From positions 124,001-188,000 of the forward strand of contig JAGBHU010000050.1 of assembly GCA_017935345.1 (NCBI GenBank): 64,000 nucleotides of DNA, in the 5' to 3' direction. The notes below the pieces were generated by a model. It was given only the letters and a program-made list of their open reading frames with translations, ran no database searches and had not been told where the DNA came from. This DNA is from Coprococcus sp. (GTDB taxonomy: Bacteria; Bacillota; Clostridia; Lachnospirales; Lachnospiraceae). Position 1 is the stretch's first letter. Each line of letters begins with the position of its first letter. This document shows, in pieces, positions 43,613 through 51,546 of the stretch. A program made the position numbers and the translations under genes.

Positions 43613-46206
43613 TGAAGAAAATTACAAATGTACTGATTAGAGTTATAGTAATGATAATTGTATTTATTGTTGCTGTACATTTTTTTAATAAATTTGAAAA
43701 CAGAGCGTATGAAAATCTGGCAACGGAGATGGAGGAGGCACAGCTCCCGCTTGCCTATATCAGATATGGTGACAGCTATATTAACTGTATGCATGGGTAT
43801 ACTGCGCCGATAGATACTACTTTGCTTAGAGACAGCATAACGCCTATTGATGAGAATAAAAATGTGTCTATCGTAATAGATGATAAGGAAGATTATGCAA
43901 AGTCTTATGCATATGAACTGCGGTCAATAGCAGGAGATTCTCTGATCGAAAATGGAGAGCTTGAGGTAGTAGAGAGAGCAGAGGGGAATAAATGGCTCGA
44001 AGTGCATATTTCCATGGATATTGAACCGGATATGGAATATATGCTGGTTATTAAGTTGACAGGTGATGATGACCAGATCGTAAGATATTATACAAGGGTG
44101 GTAGTAAATGCGGATTACCATGCAGATTCTTTGCTGAAGTTTGTGGAGGATTTTCATGCTGCCACATATGATTTTACAGGGAATAAGGAAGACTCCATGA
44201 TATATCCATATCAGGAGGAATATAACAGTCAGGAACATGAGCCACTTCCTGATTATGGGCTTGGTCATGTGAATTTGGGTTCATCATACGAGTATCTTAC
44301 ATGGAATGGATTAAATCCAATGGTAATAACATCGATTATTCCAAGTATCAAGGAAATAGATGTTAATTATGCGGTAATAGAGCTGGATTATAAAATGATG
44401 ACAACTACACGGGAAGATGTAACCAGCTATTATACAACGAAGGAATATTATCAGGTCAGTTATAATGACGGAAACATATTCCTTATGAATTTTGACAGAT
44501 ATGTAGATGAATATTTCAGTAGGAATGAAATTGACTCGTTAAATAATGTTTACGAGATAGGAATCGTATCGGACCCATTTCCTGATTACAGATACAGTTC
44601 AGATAATAAAAAACTGGCTTTTGTAAGGAACGGACAGCTATGGATGTATAATTACAGTAAGAATCAGATATCCCTTGTATATAGTTTTTGGATGGATGAT
44701 TTTGAAAATGCCACAAATACCTATGACAACTACGATATCAATATCATATCGATGGATGATGATGCCAATATATGTTTTGCCGTTTACGGATATATGAATA
44801 GAGGGACCCATGAGGGTAGAATGGGCATTGCATTGTATGAATTTAATTCGGAGCGCTTTGAACTGGATGAGCTTTTGTTTGTTGAAAGCGATGTTCCGTA
44901 TGAAGTTATGAGGAGCCAGCTTTCAAAGCTTACCTATTATGATGGTTCCGGTTTTTATTTTATGCTGGGAAATAAAATAAATAAAATTGATATTGCCGAT
45001 AAACAGATATCATATATTGTTGACGGTATATCGGCAAACAATATTTATGCCTCCGGAAATATGGAGGTTATAGCGTATGGTATTAGTGACAATCAGGTTG
45101 AGAACAATAAACTGATGCTGCAAAATCTTAAGACGGGAAATCGTTATGAAATAAGCGCTTCGGCAAATGAATGTCTGATTTGCTATGGATTTAAGGACTC
45201 TGATATGATATATGGTGTAGCAGATATCGCTGACAGTAATGTTTTAAAAGATACAAAATCTTTTGACAGTACGCGGCTTACCGATGACAATAAAAATGTT
45301 ATACCGTCGACACGTATCTATATCATGGATGAAAACGGAAATCAGATCAAGGAATATAAAAAATCGGATTATTATGTTGCACAGGTGGATATAGAAACGG
45401 ATTTGTTATATCTTACCAGATGCAAGAAAAACGGAGAAAAGTTTGTGGCAGCTTCGGATGATTTCATTACTTTTAAAGAGGATGAAAAGAATCAGGGCAT
45501 AAAAGCTGAATTCAGACTATCCGAAAACGGATATTCAAAGCTATATTTTACGGTTCCTGATGGCATATATCTTACCTATGTACCTAATCTGAATATTACA
45601 AAGAGTAAGGTAAAGGATGAGATTGTAAGCATGGTAGTATCCGTACCGAACGAGGGCGCTAATTATATGGTATATAATAATCTGGGATTGGCAAAGATAT
45701 ATGCTGTGGCGGGAGATGCCATTAACTATGCTATTGATATATCAGGAATTGTTGTATCGAAAAATGGTGAAGTTATATATAGAAGGACGGAGAATGAGGA
45801 GTATAACACGATTGCATCTGCCATATTCCATCATAGTTCAAAGAGTGTAACGGACTCCCTTCAGGATTGCCTGTATATGGTACTCAATTATCAGGGTGTA
45901 AACGTTTCTTATGATGAGCTTACGGGTTATACGGATGCAACAGAGGTTTTGAACACATATGGTAAGTATGAGGGTGTAGATATATCAGGTCTCAGTCTTG
46001 AACTTGTATTAGGTTATGTCGGTAACAATATACCTGTTATCAGTCGAATCAGTGATGGAAGATATGTATTGGTAGTAAGCTATAATAGCACAGATGTAAG
46101 ATATTATGACCCGGTTTTAGATGAAGAAGTTGTAAAATCCCGAACAGCATATGAGGGAATGATGGAATCAGGTGGAAATGAGTTATATAGCTATGTGGCT
46201 AATTAG
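43612..46206 (+). CDS. Large extracytoplasmic protein with C39-like C-terminal domain
   Basis: 864 residues, GTG start overlapping the previous stop by one base. One N-terminal membrane helix (about 8-27) without lipobox, so a type II anchored exoprotein. Residues about 300-650 look like a beta-propeller (repeated strand-rich blades with Asp/Asn turns, such as SSDNKKLAFVRNGQLWMYN). The last ~110 residues look like a degenerate papain/C39 peptidase fold: QDCLYMVLNYQGV supplies the Cys, DP the Asp, but the His expected before VLVVS is replaced by Arg-Tyr. No catalytic role is certain. Confidence 0.6.
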   Translation: MKKITNVLIRVIVMIIVFIVAVHFFNKFENRAYENLATEMEEAQLPLAYIRYGDSYINCMHGYTAPIDTTLLRDSITPIDENKNVSIVIDDKEDYAKSYAYELRSIAGDSLIENGELEVVERAEGNKWLEVHISMDIEPDMEYMLVIKLTGDDDQIVRYYTRVVVNADYHADSLLKFVEDFHAATYDFTGNKEDSMIYPYQEEYNSQEHEPLPDYGLGHVNLGSSYEYLTWNGLNPMVITSIIPSIKEIDVNYAVIELDYKMMTTTREDVTSYYTTKEYYQVSYNDGNIFLMNFDRYVDEYFSRNEIDSLNNVYEIGIVSDPFPDYRYSSDNKKLAFVRNGQLWMYNYSKNQISLVYSFWMDDFENATNTYDNYDINIISMDDDANICFAVYGYMNRGTHEGRMGIALYEFNSERFELDELLFVESDVPYEVMRSQLSKLTYYDGSGFYFMLGNKINKIDIADKQISYIVDGISANNIYASGNMEVIAYGISDNQVENNKLMLQNLKTGNRYEISASANECLICYGFKDSDMIYGVADIADSNVLKDTKSFDSTRLTDDNKNVIPSTRIYIMDENGNQIKEYKKSDYYVAQVDIETDLLYLTRCKKNGEKFVAASDDFITFKEDEKNQGIKAEFRLSENGYSKLYFTVPDGIYLTYVPNLNITKSKVKDEIVSMVVSVPNEGANYMVYNNLGLAKIYAVAGDAINYAIDISGIVVSKNGEVIYRRTENEEYNTIASAIFHHSSKSVTDSLQDCLYMVLNYQGVNVSYDELTGYTDATEVLNTYGKYEGVDISGLSLELVLGYVGNNIPVISRISDGRYVLVVSYNSTDVRYYDPVLDEEVVKSRTAYEGMMESGGNELYSYVAN

Positions 46207-46282
46207 ATATCCGGTAAAGGTAATAAGATTGCTGTTATAATGATACCTTTGGCAGGATATGCATATTCCATAATATAAAAAG

Positions 46283-46323
46283 AGCCCTAAATGATACAAA
46301 TATCGTATCATTTAGGGCTTTTA
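46283..46323. terminator. Bidirectional terminator
   Basis: A perfect 15-bp stem (46283-46297 with 46305-46319), 7-base loop, flanked by AAAA and TTTTA. It separates the convergent 864-residue gene and ferredoxin gene. Confidence 0.9.
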
Positions 46324-46340
46324 TAAAATTGTGTATAGGA

Positions 46341-46511
46341 TTACTCCTCTGATATAGTGCCAACTGGGCATGAACCAGCACACGCACCACAAGAAATACA
46401 CTGTGAACCATCAATTACAAATACGCCGCCGTTCTCGCTGATAGCGCCAACTGGACATGAACCAGCACATGATCCACAACCGATACATGAATCTCCAATA
46501 ACAAATGCCAT
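46341..46511 (-). CDS. 2[4Fe-4S] ferredoxin
   Basis: 56 residues, ATG 46511 after AAAGGAGGA; small, so easily missed. Two CxxCxxCxxxCP motifs (Cys9, 12, 15, 19 and a matching second set after residue 35) bind two 4Fe-4S clusters, the classical clostridial ferredoxin. It carries low-potential electrons, plausibly to the PFL-activating enzyme next door or to hydrogenase (inference). The stop is 18 bases from the bidirectional terminator. Confidence 0.95.
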   Translation of the reverse strand: MAFVIGDSCIGCGSCAGSCPVGAISENGGVFVIDGSQCISCGACAGSCPVGTISEE

Positions 46512-46550
46512 CTAGTTGTCCTCCTTTTAAGTAATATTAATCATATCATT

Positions 46551-46579
46551 ATTTTAAAACAAAATACGCCATATATCAA
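46551..46579 (-). promoter_or_regulatory. Promoter of the ferredoxin gene
   Basis: Minus strand: TTGATA (46579-46574), 17-base spacer, TAAAAT (46556-46551). Confidence 0.65.
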
Positions 46580-46659
46580 GTAATAATAATTATTTTCAAT
46601 TATTTGTCATTTTTTCGACAATACTGATTTAAAAAATAAAGTTTGCTGAAAAGGTAAAT

Positions 46660-47421
46660 TTACTTCCCTGCGTGAATCTCGTTGCGGCGTTCCTTCATGG
46701 CCTCCAAAATAATATTCTGAGCTTCGGCCGCCTCTTTATTGGAAAGAGCCTTTACACCTTTTAGCGGGTATTCAATACCTAATTTTTCATATTTTGTAAT
46801 TCCCATTGTATGATACGGCAATACTTCAAGCTGGTTAATATTTTGCAGTTCAGCCATGAAATAACCAAGTTTTTTCAGGTATTCAGGGTTGTATGTAATA
46901 TCGGGAACGATAACGTGCCTGATACGAATAAGATTTCCCTGTTCATTTGCATATCTTGCAAAGTCCAAAATGTTGTCAAGAGGCTGCTTGGTGAGCTTCT
47001 TGTGTTCTTCAGGGTCGATATGCTTGATATCCAGCATAATAAGGTCTGTAGACTTCAGCAATCGTTCGTATTTAGCAAGTATTTCCGGATTGTTTCTTCT
47101 GAACATGATACCGGAGGTATCAAGACATGTATGGATATTACGTTTCTTGGCTGCCTCAAACAATTCTATAAGAAAATCAATCTGCATCAGCGGTTCGCCA
47201 CCGGTAGCAGTAATACCTCCGTTTGTATAGAAGGTTTTTAAGGATTCATATTGCTCAAGCAGTTCATCTACGGTTTTTTCCTCGCCGCCCGCCATATCCC
47301 ATGTATCAGGATTGTGGCAGTACATACATCTCATCGGGCATCCCTTAAAAAATATCACATAACGCATGCCCGGACCGTCTACAGTACCGCAAGTTTCTAT
47401 TGAATGAATGTGTCCTATCAT
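46660..47421 (-). CDS. pflA: Pyruvate formate-lyase activating enzyme
   Basis: 253 residues, ATG 47421 after AGGAGAT. Radical SAM protein: Cys28-x3-Cys32-x2-Cys35 in CPMRCMYC, then the SAM-binding GGEP equivalent (TATGGEPLMQ) and the LDIKH motif. It makes the glycyl radical on PFL with S-adenosylmethionine and reduced flavodoxin or ferredoxin. Last gene of the PFL operon; a hairpin separates it from the glycyl-domain gene. Confidence 0.96.
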   Translation of the reverse strand: MIGHIHSIETCGTVDGPGMRYVIFFKGCPMRCMYCHNPDTWDMAGGEEKTVDELLEQYESLKTFYTNGGITATGGEPLMQIDFLIELFEAAKKRNIHTCLDTSGIMFRRNNPEILAKYERLLKSTDLIMLDIKHIDPEEHKKLTKQPLDNILDFARYANEQGNLIRIRHVIVPDITYNPEYLKKLGYFMAELQNINQLEVLPYHTMGITKYEKLGIEYPLKGVKALSNKEAAEAQNIILEAMKERRNEIHAGK

Positions 47422-47442
47422 TTAAAATCTCCTGTTATGATA

Positions 47443-47474
47443 ATAAAGGCAAGGGCAAATGCCCCTGCCTTTAT
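47443..47474 (-). terminator. Intercistronic hairpin before pflA
   Basis: 14-bp stem (47443-47456 with 47461-47474; on minus one G-U wobble), 4-base loop, only a weak T-rich tail. It may end part of the transcript or protect the upstream mRNA, giving more of the PFL subunits than of PflA (inference). Confidence 0.65.
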
Positions 47475-47498
47475 CGTTTGTCCGTAAATGTATTTTAA

Positions 47499-47738
47499 TT
47501 ACATTGACTCATGGAATGTTCTTGAAATAACATCTGCCTGCTGCTCTGGGGTAAGCTTGATAAAGTTTACTGCATAACCGGAAACACGAATTGTAAGCTG
47601 TGGGTAATTCTCCGGATGCTTCTGAGCATCTAATAATGTATCACGATTTAATACATTTACATTGAGGTGGTAACCACCATCTGCAATATAACCATCTAAC
47701 ATATTTACTAAATTGTCTACCTGCTGTGTAGCTGCCAT
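47499..47738 (-). CDS. grcA: Separate glycyl-radical domain of PFL (GrcA-like)
   Basis: 79 residues, ATG 47738 with AAGGAGGA upstream. It is the missing C-terminus of [16 protein letters not shown] with radical-carrier Gly54, then the helical [13 protein letters not shown] tail. Length and ending match the last part of E. coli PflB, and 681+79 gives 760 residues, the length of that single-chain enzyme. E. coli GrcA (YfiD) is a spare-part glycyl protein for oxygen-cut PFL, but there the main PFL is intact. Here the large subunit has no radical domain, so this small protein must supply it for any activity (inference). Confidence 0.93.
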   Translation of the reverse strand: MAATQQVDNLVNMLDGYIADGGYHLNVNVLNRDTLLDAQKHPENYPQLTIRVSGYAVNFIKLTPEQQADVISRTFHESM

Positions 47739-47752
47739 TATTCTAATCCTCC

Positions 47753-47968
47753 TTAATCTTTATATAATTCCTCGTCCATTCCGTCCATTAAAGTGGGAAC
47801 GCTGCAAGCGAGATCCCCTTTTGCACAGTCAAGACATCCTAATGTTTCTTCGGTCTTCTGGCCTGCCGCAACGGTTTCATCGATGGAAACATTAACGTGA
47901 CCATGACCGTTACCTATCATGTTATCTAACATTGCAACAATGTCATCTACCTGATTTTTATCTGCCAT
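47753..47968 (-). CDS. Glycyl-domain paralogue lacking the radical loop, Cys-rich tail
   Basis: 71 residues, ATG 47968 after TTGGAGGTT. Residues 1-28 ([21 protein letters not shown], then HGHVNVS) are clearly related to the first part of the neighbouring glycyl-domain protein (shared QVD, MLD, HxNV). After residue 30 the sequences part: instead of the RVSGYAV loop it has Cys45-x2-Cys48-x6-Cys55 and an acidic tail. It lies between the PFL large-subunit gene and the glycyl-domain gene, 14 bases from the latter. It might dock in the same groove to cap, store or redox-protect the enzyme; function unknown. Confidence 0.85.
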   Translation of the reverse strand: MADKNQVDDIVAMLDNMIGNGHGHVNVSIDETVAAGQKTEETLGCLDCAKGDLACSVPTLMDGMDEELYKD

Positions 47969-47984
47969 GATAAACCTCCAATAA

Positions 47985-50030
47985 TTATTTGCTTAAGTCG
48001 ATATCAATATCTCCTACAAATACCTGGTCTTCCTTACCAAGAGCACCCGGGATAATTGAGAATGTATTTGAAATACCATCCTGAGCATCCTTGAATGGAA
48101 TCTTTGCAACTGATGCGAGAGAAGCTACTGCACCGTGAGTATCTCTCTTGTGAAGTGGATTAGCACCTGGAGCAAATGGAGCACCATGCTTTCTTCCACA
48201 AGGTGTATCACCAGTATTCTTACCGTAAGTTACATTTGATGTAATTGTAAGAATTGACTGTGTAGGAACACCATTTCTGTATACATGCTGTTTTCTAAGT
48301 TTATCCATAAATGTTGTAACGATATCTGTTGCAATTTCATCAACACGGTCATCGTTGTTACCATATTTAGGGAAATCTCCTTCAGTATTGTAGCTTACAA
48401 CGATACCCTGTTCGTTACGAATAGGAGTAACCTTAGCATACTTGATAGCTGATAATGAGTCAGCAACGATTGAAAGACCTGCAACACCTGTTGCGAAGTA
48501 TCTCTTTACGTCTCTGTCATGTAAAGCCATCTGGATTCTTTCATAAGCATATTTGTCATGCATATAGTGAATGATGTTCAGTGCGCTTACATAAACCTTA
48601 GCTAACCATTCCATCATATCATCAAACTTAGCCATTACATCATCATAATCAAGTGGACCGTCGCCAACAACCGGACGATACTTAGGACCTACCTGAACGC
48701 CTGTACACTCATCAACACCACCGTTGATAGCGTAAAGTAAACATTTAGCAAGGTTTGCACGAGCTCCGAAGAACTGCATTTCCTTACCGATAACCATTGA
48801 AGATACGCAACATGCGATACCGTAATCATCACCGTGAAGAGGTCTCATCATATCATCATTCTCATACTGAATTGATGAAGACTTGATTGACATCTTTGCA
48901 CAGAACTGCTTCCATCCAAGAGGAAGTCTTGTTGACCAGAGAACGGTTAAGTTCGGCTCTGGAGCTGTACCAAGGTTGTTAAGTGTGTTAAGGTAACGGA
49001 ATGACATCTTTGATACTAATGTACGTCCGTCAACACCCATACCACCAAGAGACTCTGTTACCCAAACCGGGTCACCTGCAAATATCTGGTTGTACTCTGG
49101 TGTACGAGAGAACTTAACGCAACGAAGCTTCATAATGAAGTGGTCTACAAACTCCTGAATCTGCTCCTCTGTAAATGTACCTGCAGCAAGGTCTCTTTCT
49201 GCATAGATATCAAGGAATGTAGCTGTACGTCCAAGTGACATAGCTGCACCATTCTGCTCCTTAACGGCACCAAGATATCCGAAATATGTCCACTGGATAG
49301 CTTCCTGTACGTTTGTAGCAGGCTTTGAAATATCGAAGCCATAGAATGAAGCCATCTTTGTTAATTCCTTAAGAGCCTTAATCTGCTCTGCAATTTCTTC
49401 TTTACCACGAATGACATCGTCAGTATATACTCTGCCGAATGACTCTTTCTGAGCAAGCTTATCTTCGATAAGTCTGTCTGTACCATAAAGAGCAACTCTT
49501 CTGTAGTCACCGATGATACGTCCACGTCCGTATGCATCAGGAAGACCTGTTACGATGTGATTTGTACGGCATTTTCTGATTTCCTCATCGTAAACATCAA
49601 ATACACCTTCGTTATGAGTTTTTCTATGCTTTGAGAAGAAATCAACTACCTCAGGGTCTACTGAGTAGCCGTTGTCCTCACAAGCCTTCATAGCCATACG
49701 AAGACCACCATACACATTCATACCTCTCTTGAATGGAGCATCTGTCTGGAATCCTACGATTGTCTCCTTATTCTTATCGAGATATCCTGCACCATGTGAA
49801 GTAAGAGTTGATACAACCTTTGTATCCATATCAAGGACACCGCCTGCTTCTCTTTCCTTCTTGGTTAAATCCATAACCTGTGCCCATAAATCTTTTGTGT
49901 TCTGTGTTGGTCCCTCTAAGAAGCTGTCATCACCCTCATAAGGTGTGTAGTTTTTCTGGATAAAGTCACGAACATCGATAAACTTCTTCCAATTACCACC
50001 TGTGAAACCATTCCATGCTGTTGTTTCCAT
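47985..50030 (-). CDS. pflB: Pyruvate formate-lyase, catalytic chain without glycyl domain
   Basis: 681 residues, ATG 50030 after AAAGGAGGAG. Converts pyruvate and CoA to acetyl-CoA and formate. The ten-stranded barrel core is complete, with catalytic Cys407-Cys408 in GIACCVSSM and the usual DDD and NFG-type substrate-site segments. The chain ends GKEDQVFVGDIDIDLSK, exactly where the glycyl-radical domain of single-chain PFL would begin. No frameshift links it to the downstream genes: each has its own ribosome binding site and start. It is the first gene of a pflB-71aa-grcA-pflA operon. Confidence 0.96.
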   Translation of the reverse strand: METTAWNGFTGGNWKKFIDVRDFIQKNYTPYEGDDSFLEGPTQNTKDLWAQVMDLTKKEREAGGVLDMDTKVVSTLTSHGAGYLDKNKETIVGFQTDAPFKRGMNVYGGLRMAMKACEDNGYSVDPEVVDFFSKHRKTHNEGVFDVYDEEIRKCRTNHIVTGLPDAYGRGRIIGDYRRVALYGTDRLIEDKLAQKESFGRVYTDDVIRGKEEIAEQIKALKELTKMASFYGFDISKPATNVQEAIQWTYFGYLGAVKEQNGAAMSLGRTATFLDIYAERDLAAGTFTEEQIQEFVDHFIMKLRCVKFSRTPEYNQIFAGDPVWVTESLGGMGVDGRTLVSKMSFRYLNTLNNLGTAPEPNLTVLWSTRLPLGWKQFCAKMSIKSSSIQYENDDMMRPLHGDDYGIACCVSSMVIGKEMQFFGARANLAKCLLYAINGGVDECTGVQVGPKYRPVVGDGPLDYDDVMAKFDDMMEWLAKVYVSALNIIHYMHDKYAYERIQMALHDRDVKRYFATGVAGLSIVADSLSAIKYAKVTPIRNEQGIVVSYNTEGDFPKYGNNDDRVDEIATDIVTTFMDKLRKQHVYRNGVPTQSILTITSNVTYGKNTGDTPCGRKHGAPFAPGANPLHKRDTHGAVASLASVAKIPFKDAQDGISNTFSIIPGALGKEDQVFVGDIDIDLSK

Positions 50031-50089
50031 TTTAAAAAACTCCTCCTTTTAAATAAATTTATGTAATTTTAATAGAGAATATCTACCGT

Positions 50090-50111
50090 ACAGAGGGGTA
50101 TAAACCTCTGT
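50090..50111 (-). promoter_or_regulatory. Leader hairpin of the PFL operon
   Basis: A 7-bp stem (ACAGAGG 50090-50096 with CCTCTGT 50105-50111), 8-base loop, about 15 bases downstream of the predicted start site on the minus strand. Confidence 0.45.
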
Positions 50112-50127
50112 CAATTACTATGATTTC

Positions 50128-50156
50128 ATTATAATTGCATATTGTATACACGTCAA
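50128..50156 (-). promoter_or_regulatory. Promoter of the PFL operon
   Basis: Minus strand: TTGACG (50156-50151), 17-base spacer, TATAAT (50133-50128). Near-consensus. Confidence 0.8.
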
Positions 50157-50175
50157 TTGAAAATGCCTAAAAATA

Positions 50176-50195
50176 TTGTACTTTTTTTCGTACAA
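50176..50195. promoter_or_regulatory. Inverted repeat upstream of the PFL promoter
   Basis: TTGTAC and GTACAA with an 8-base T-rich spacer, about 20 bases upstream of the -35 box. It has the TTGT...ACAA ends of the Rex (NADH-sensing) operator but is 2 bases longer than the usual spacing, so identity is unproven. Confidence 0.4.
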
Positions 50196-50311
50196 AAGGG
50201 GTATTTGATAAGGAAATATGTGCATTTTGACAGTTGCTTATTTTGCTTTAGACAGATAGCTATTGGCGGGGGGATATAGAAACGGAGAAAAGTTTTTTCT
50301 ATAAATATTAG

Positions 50312-50340
50312 TTGTGGACTTTCAAATATCGGTATATTAT
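50312..50340 (+). promoter_or_regulatory. Promoter of the DUF1858 gene
   Basis: TTGTGG (50312-50317), 17-base spacer, TATTAT (50335-50340). Divergent from the PFL promoter. Confidence 0.5.
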
Positions 50341-50369
50341 AATATGATAGTTACAATAATAAATATATA

Positions 50370-50427
50370 GTTCCATCGGAAGGATGGGAATAATGTTGCC
50401 AACGGCAAAACGGTAACAGAAATATAC
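50370..50427 (+). promoter_or_regulatory. Structured leader of the DUF1858 gene
   Basis: TTCCATC...GATGGGAA forms a short stem (about 50371-50390), and GTTGCC...GGTAAC or TGCC-AAC-GGCA a second (about 50395-50417). The region lies between the promoter and the AGGAGG site. It could be a small riboswitch or just leader structure; no known class recognised. Confidence 0.3.
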
Positions 50428-50448
50428 AGATATAGGAGGACAATACGG

Positions 50449-50658
50449 ATGGCAAAGCAGATTAGTAAGGATATGCTTATCAATGATATTATAGAGGTGG
50501 ATGCAGGAAATGCTGCAATCCTGATGGCAGAGGGGATGCATTGTATAGGATGTATGGCTGCCGCAGGCGAAACCCTTGAAGAGGCAGCGGGTGTTCACGG
50601 ACTTGAGGCCGATGAGCTGGTTGCAAAGATAAATGAATATCTGGCAAAGAAGCAGTAG
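50449..50658 (+). CDS. DUF1858 redox-disulfide protein
   Basis: 69 residues, ATG after AGGAGGA. Matches the small hybrid-cluster-protein-associated redox disulfide family (DUF1858/TIGR03980 type): ISKDMLINDII start, then GMHCIGC with Cys32-x2-Cys35, and the AAGETLEEAAGVHGLE helix. Members may act as thiol redox partners. No hybrid cluster protein gene is in the window; the neighbour on the other side is the PFL operon. Confidence 0.88.
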   Translation: MAKQISKDMLINDIIEVDAGNAAILMAEGMHCIGCMAAAGETLEEAAGVHGLEADELVAKINEYLAKKQ

Positions 50659-50700
50659 GATATAGATGATTTTTTGAATTAGCAAGGAATGGAGACGTGT

Positions 50701-51468
50701 ATGAAAACGGATGGAGCAAATCCTCCCGGGCAGAGTATCTATGGCTTGATTGATTTGAATTGCCATATTTTACCGGGAATAGGTGATGGACCACGAAATA
50801 TGACAGAAGCAATAAAGATGCTTCATATTGCATATGATGAAGGTGTCAGGACGATTGTTGCAACATTGAGATATGGAAATAAAGATGCATTAACGGATAC
50901 TGACAGGTTGGACAGACTTATTGAACAGTTAAATACGGAAGCCGTTAAAATAGATCAGAATTTTCAGGTTTACCTTGGATGTGAGATAGCGTATTCCGGA
51001 GATTCCCATGAAAAGATTATCATGGGAATGCTTGAGTCAATGGCCGACAGCAAATATGTTATGCTTAAATTTGATTATGATACAGCGTTTGATTATATGG
51101 CAGAAGCAATCAGGGATGTTAACATGGATGGATATATTCCGATTGTCGCTGATGTTGAGCGGTATGCGTGTCTTGATGAAGATGAGGAGAAAGTAGAAGC
51201 GTTGATACAACTTGGAGCCTATATTCAGGTTAGCGCAGGCGCTGTAACAGGTGATTTGGGACATGATGTAAAAAGCTTTGTCAAGAGACTGTTAAAAAAT
51301 CAATTGGTTCATTTCGTGGCAACCGGAGCGAGTGATTCAGATGAGCAAGCACCTTATATAAAAGAGTGTGCTGAATACATAGAAAGAAAATATGGTTATG
51401 AGTATATGAAGGAGCTTTTGTTTACAAACCCAAAAGCAGTCATAGAAAATGATGATATAGATATTTAA
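50701..51468 (+). CDS. CapC/YwqE-like PHP protein, probable pseudo-phosphatase
   Basis: 255 residues from ATG 50701 (GGAG 6 bases upstream; ATG 50689 has a poor site). The fold and motif order match CpsB/CapC manganese-dependent tyrosine phosphatases: DxxxHILPGIGDG, a GCEI segment and a PI-A-ERY segment. Key metal ligands are changed: the first His of D-x-H-x-H is Asn20, the TPH motif reads TLR, the AHPERY His reads ADVERY, and the SDAH motif reads SDSD. At least four ligands are lost, so catalysis as a metallophosphatase is unlikely. No capsule genes are adjacent. Function unknown. Confidence 0.75.
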   Translation: MKTDGANPPGQSIYGLIDLNCHILPGIGDGPRNMTEAIKMLHIAYDEGVRTIVATLRYGNKDALTDTDRLDRLIEQLNTEAVKIDQNFQVYLGCEIAYSGDSHEKIIMGMLESMADSKYVMLKFDYDTAFDYMAEAIRDVNMDGYIPIVADVERYACLDEDEEKVEALIQLGAYIQVSAGAVTGDLGHDVKSFVKRLLKNQLVHFVATGASDSDEQAPYIKECAEYIERKYGYEYMKELLFTNPKAVIENDDIDI

Positions 51469-51475
51469 AAATAGA

Positions 51476-51546
51476 AAAGACTGTAGATTTAAAATGATAT
51501 TCATCCGAATAACGGCTGAAAAATGATAAATCTACAGTCTTTCTTT
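51476..51546. terminator. Bidirectional terminator with long loop
   Basis: AAAGACTGTAGATTT (51476-51490) and AAATCTACAGTCTTT (51528-51542) form a perfect 15-bp stem with a 37-base loop, T-run after. Lies between the convergent CapC-like and mecA genes. Confidence 0.85.

Noticed and set aside
47985-50030. pflB as a frameshifted pseudogene
   Set aside because: The downstream parts have their own ribosome binding sites and starts, are separated by an extra gene, and the large chain ends at a natural domain border.
50308-50766. 152-residue minus-strand frame
   Set aside because: Antisense to the DUF1858 gene and its leader; Cys/His-rich nonsense composition and no ribosome binding site.
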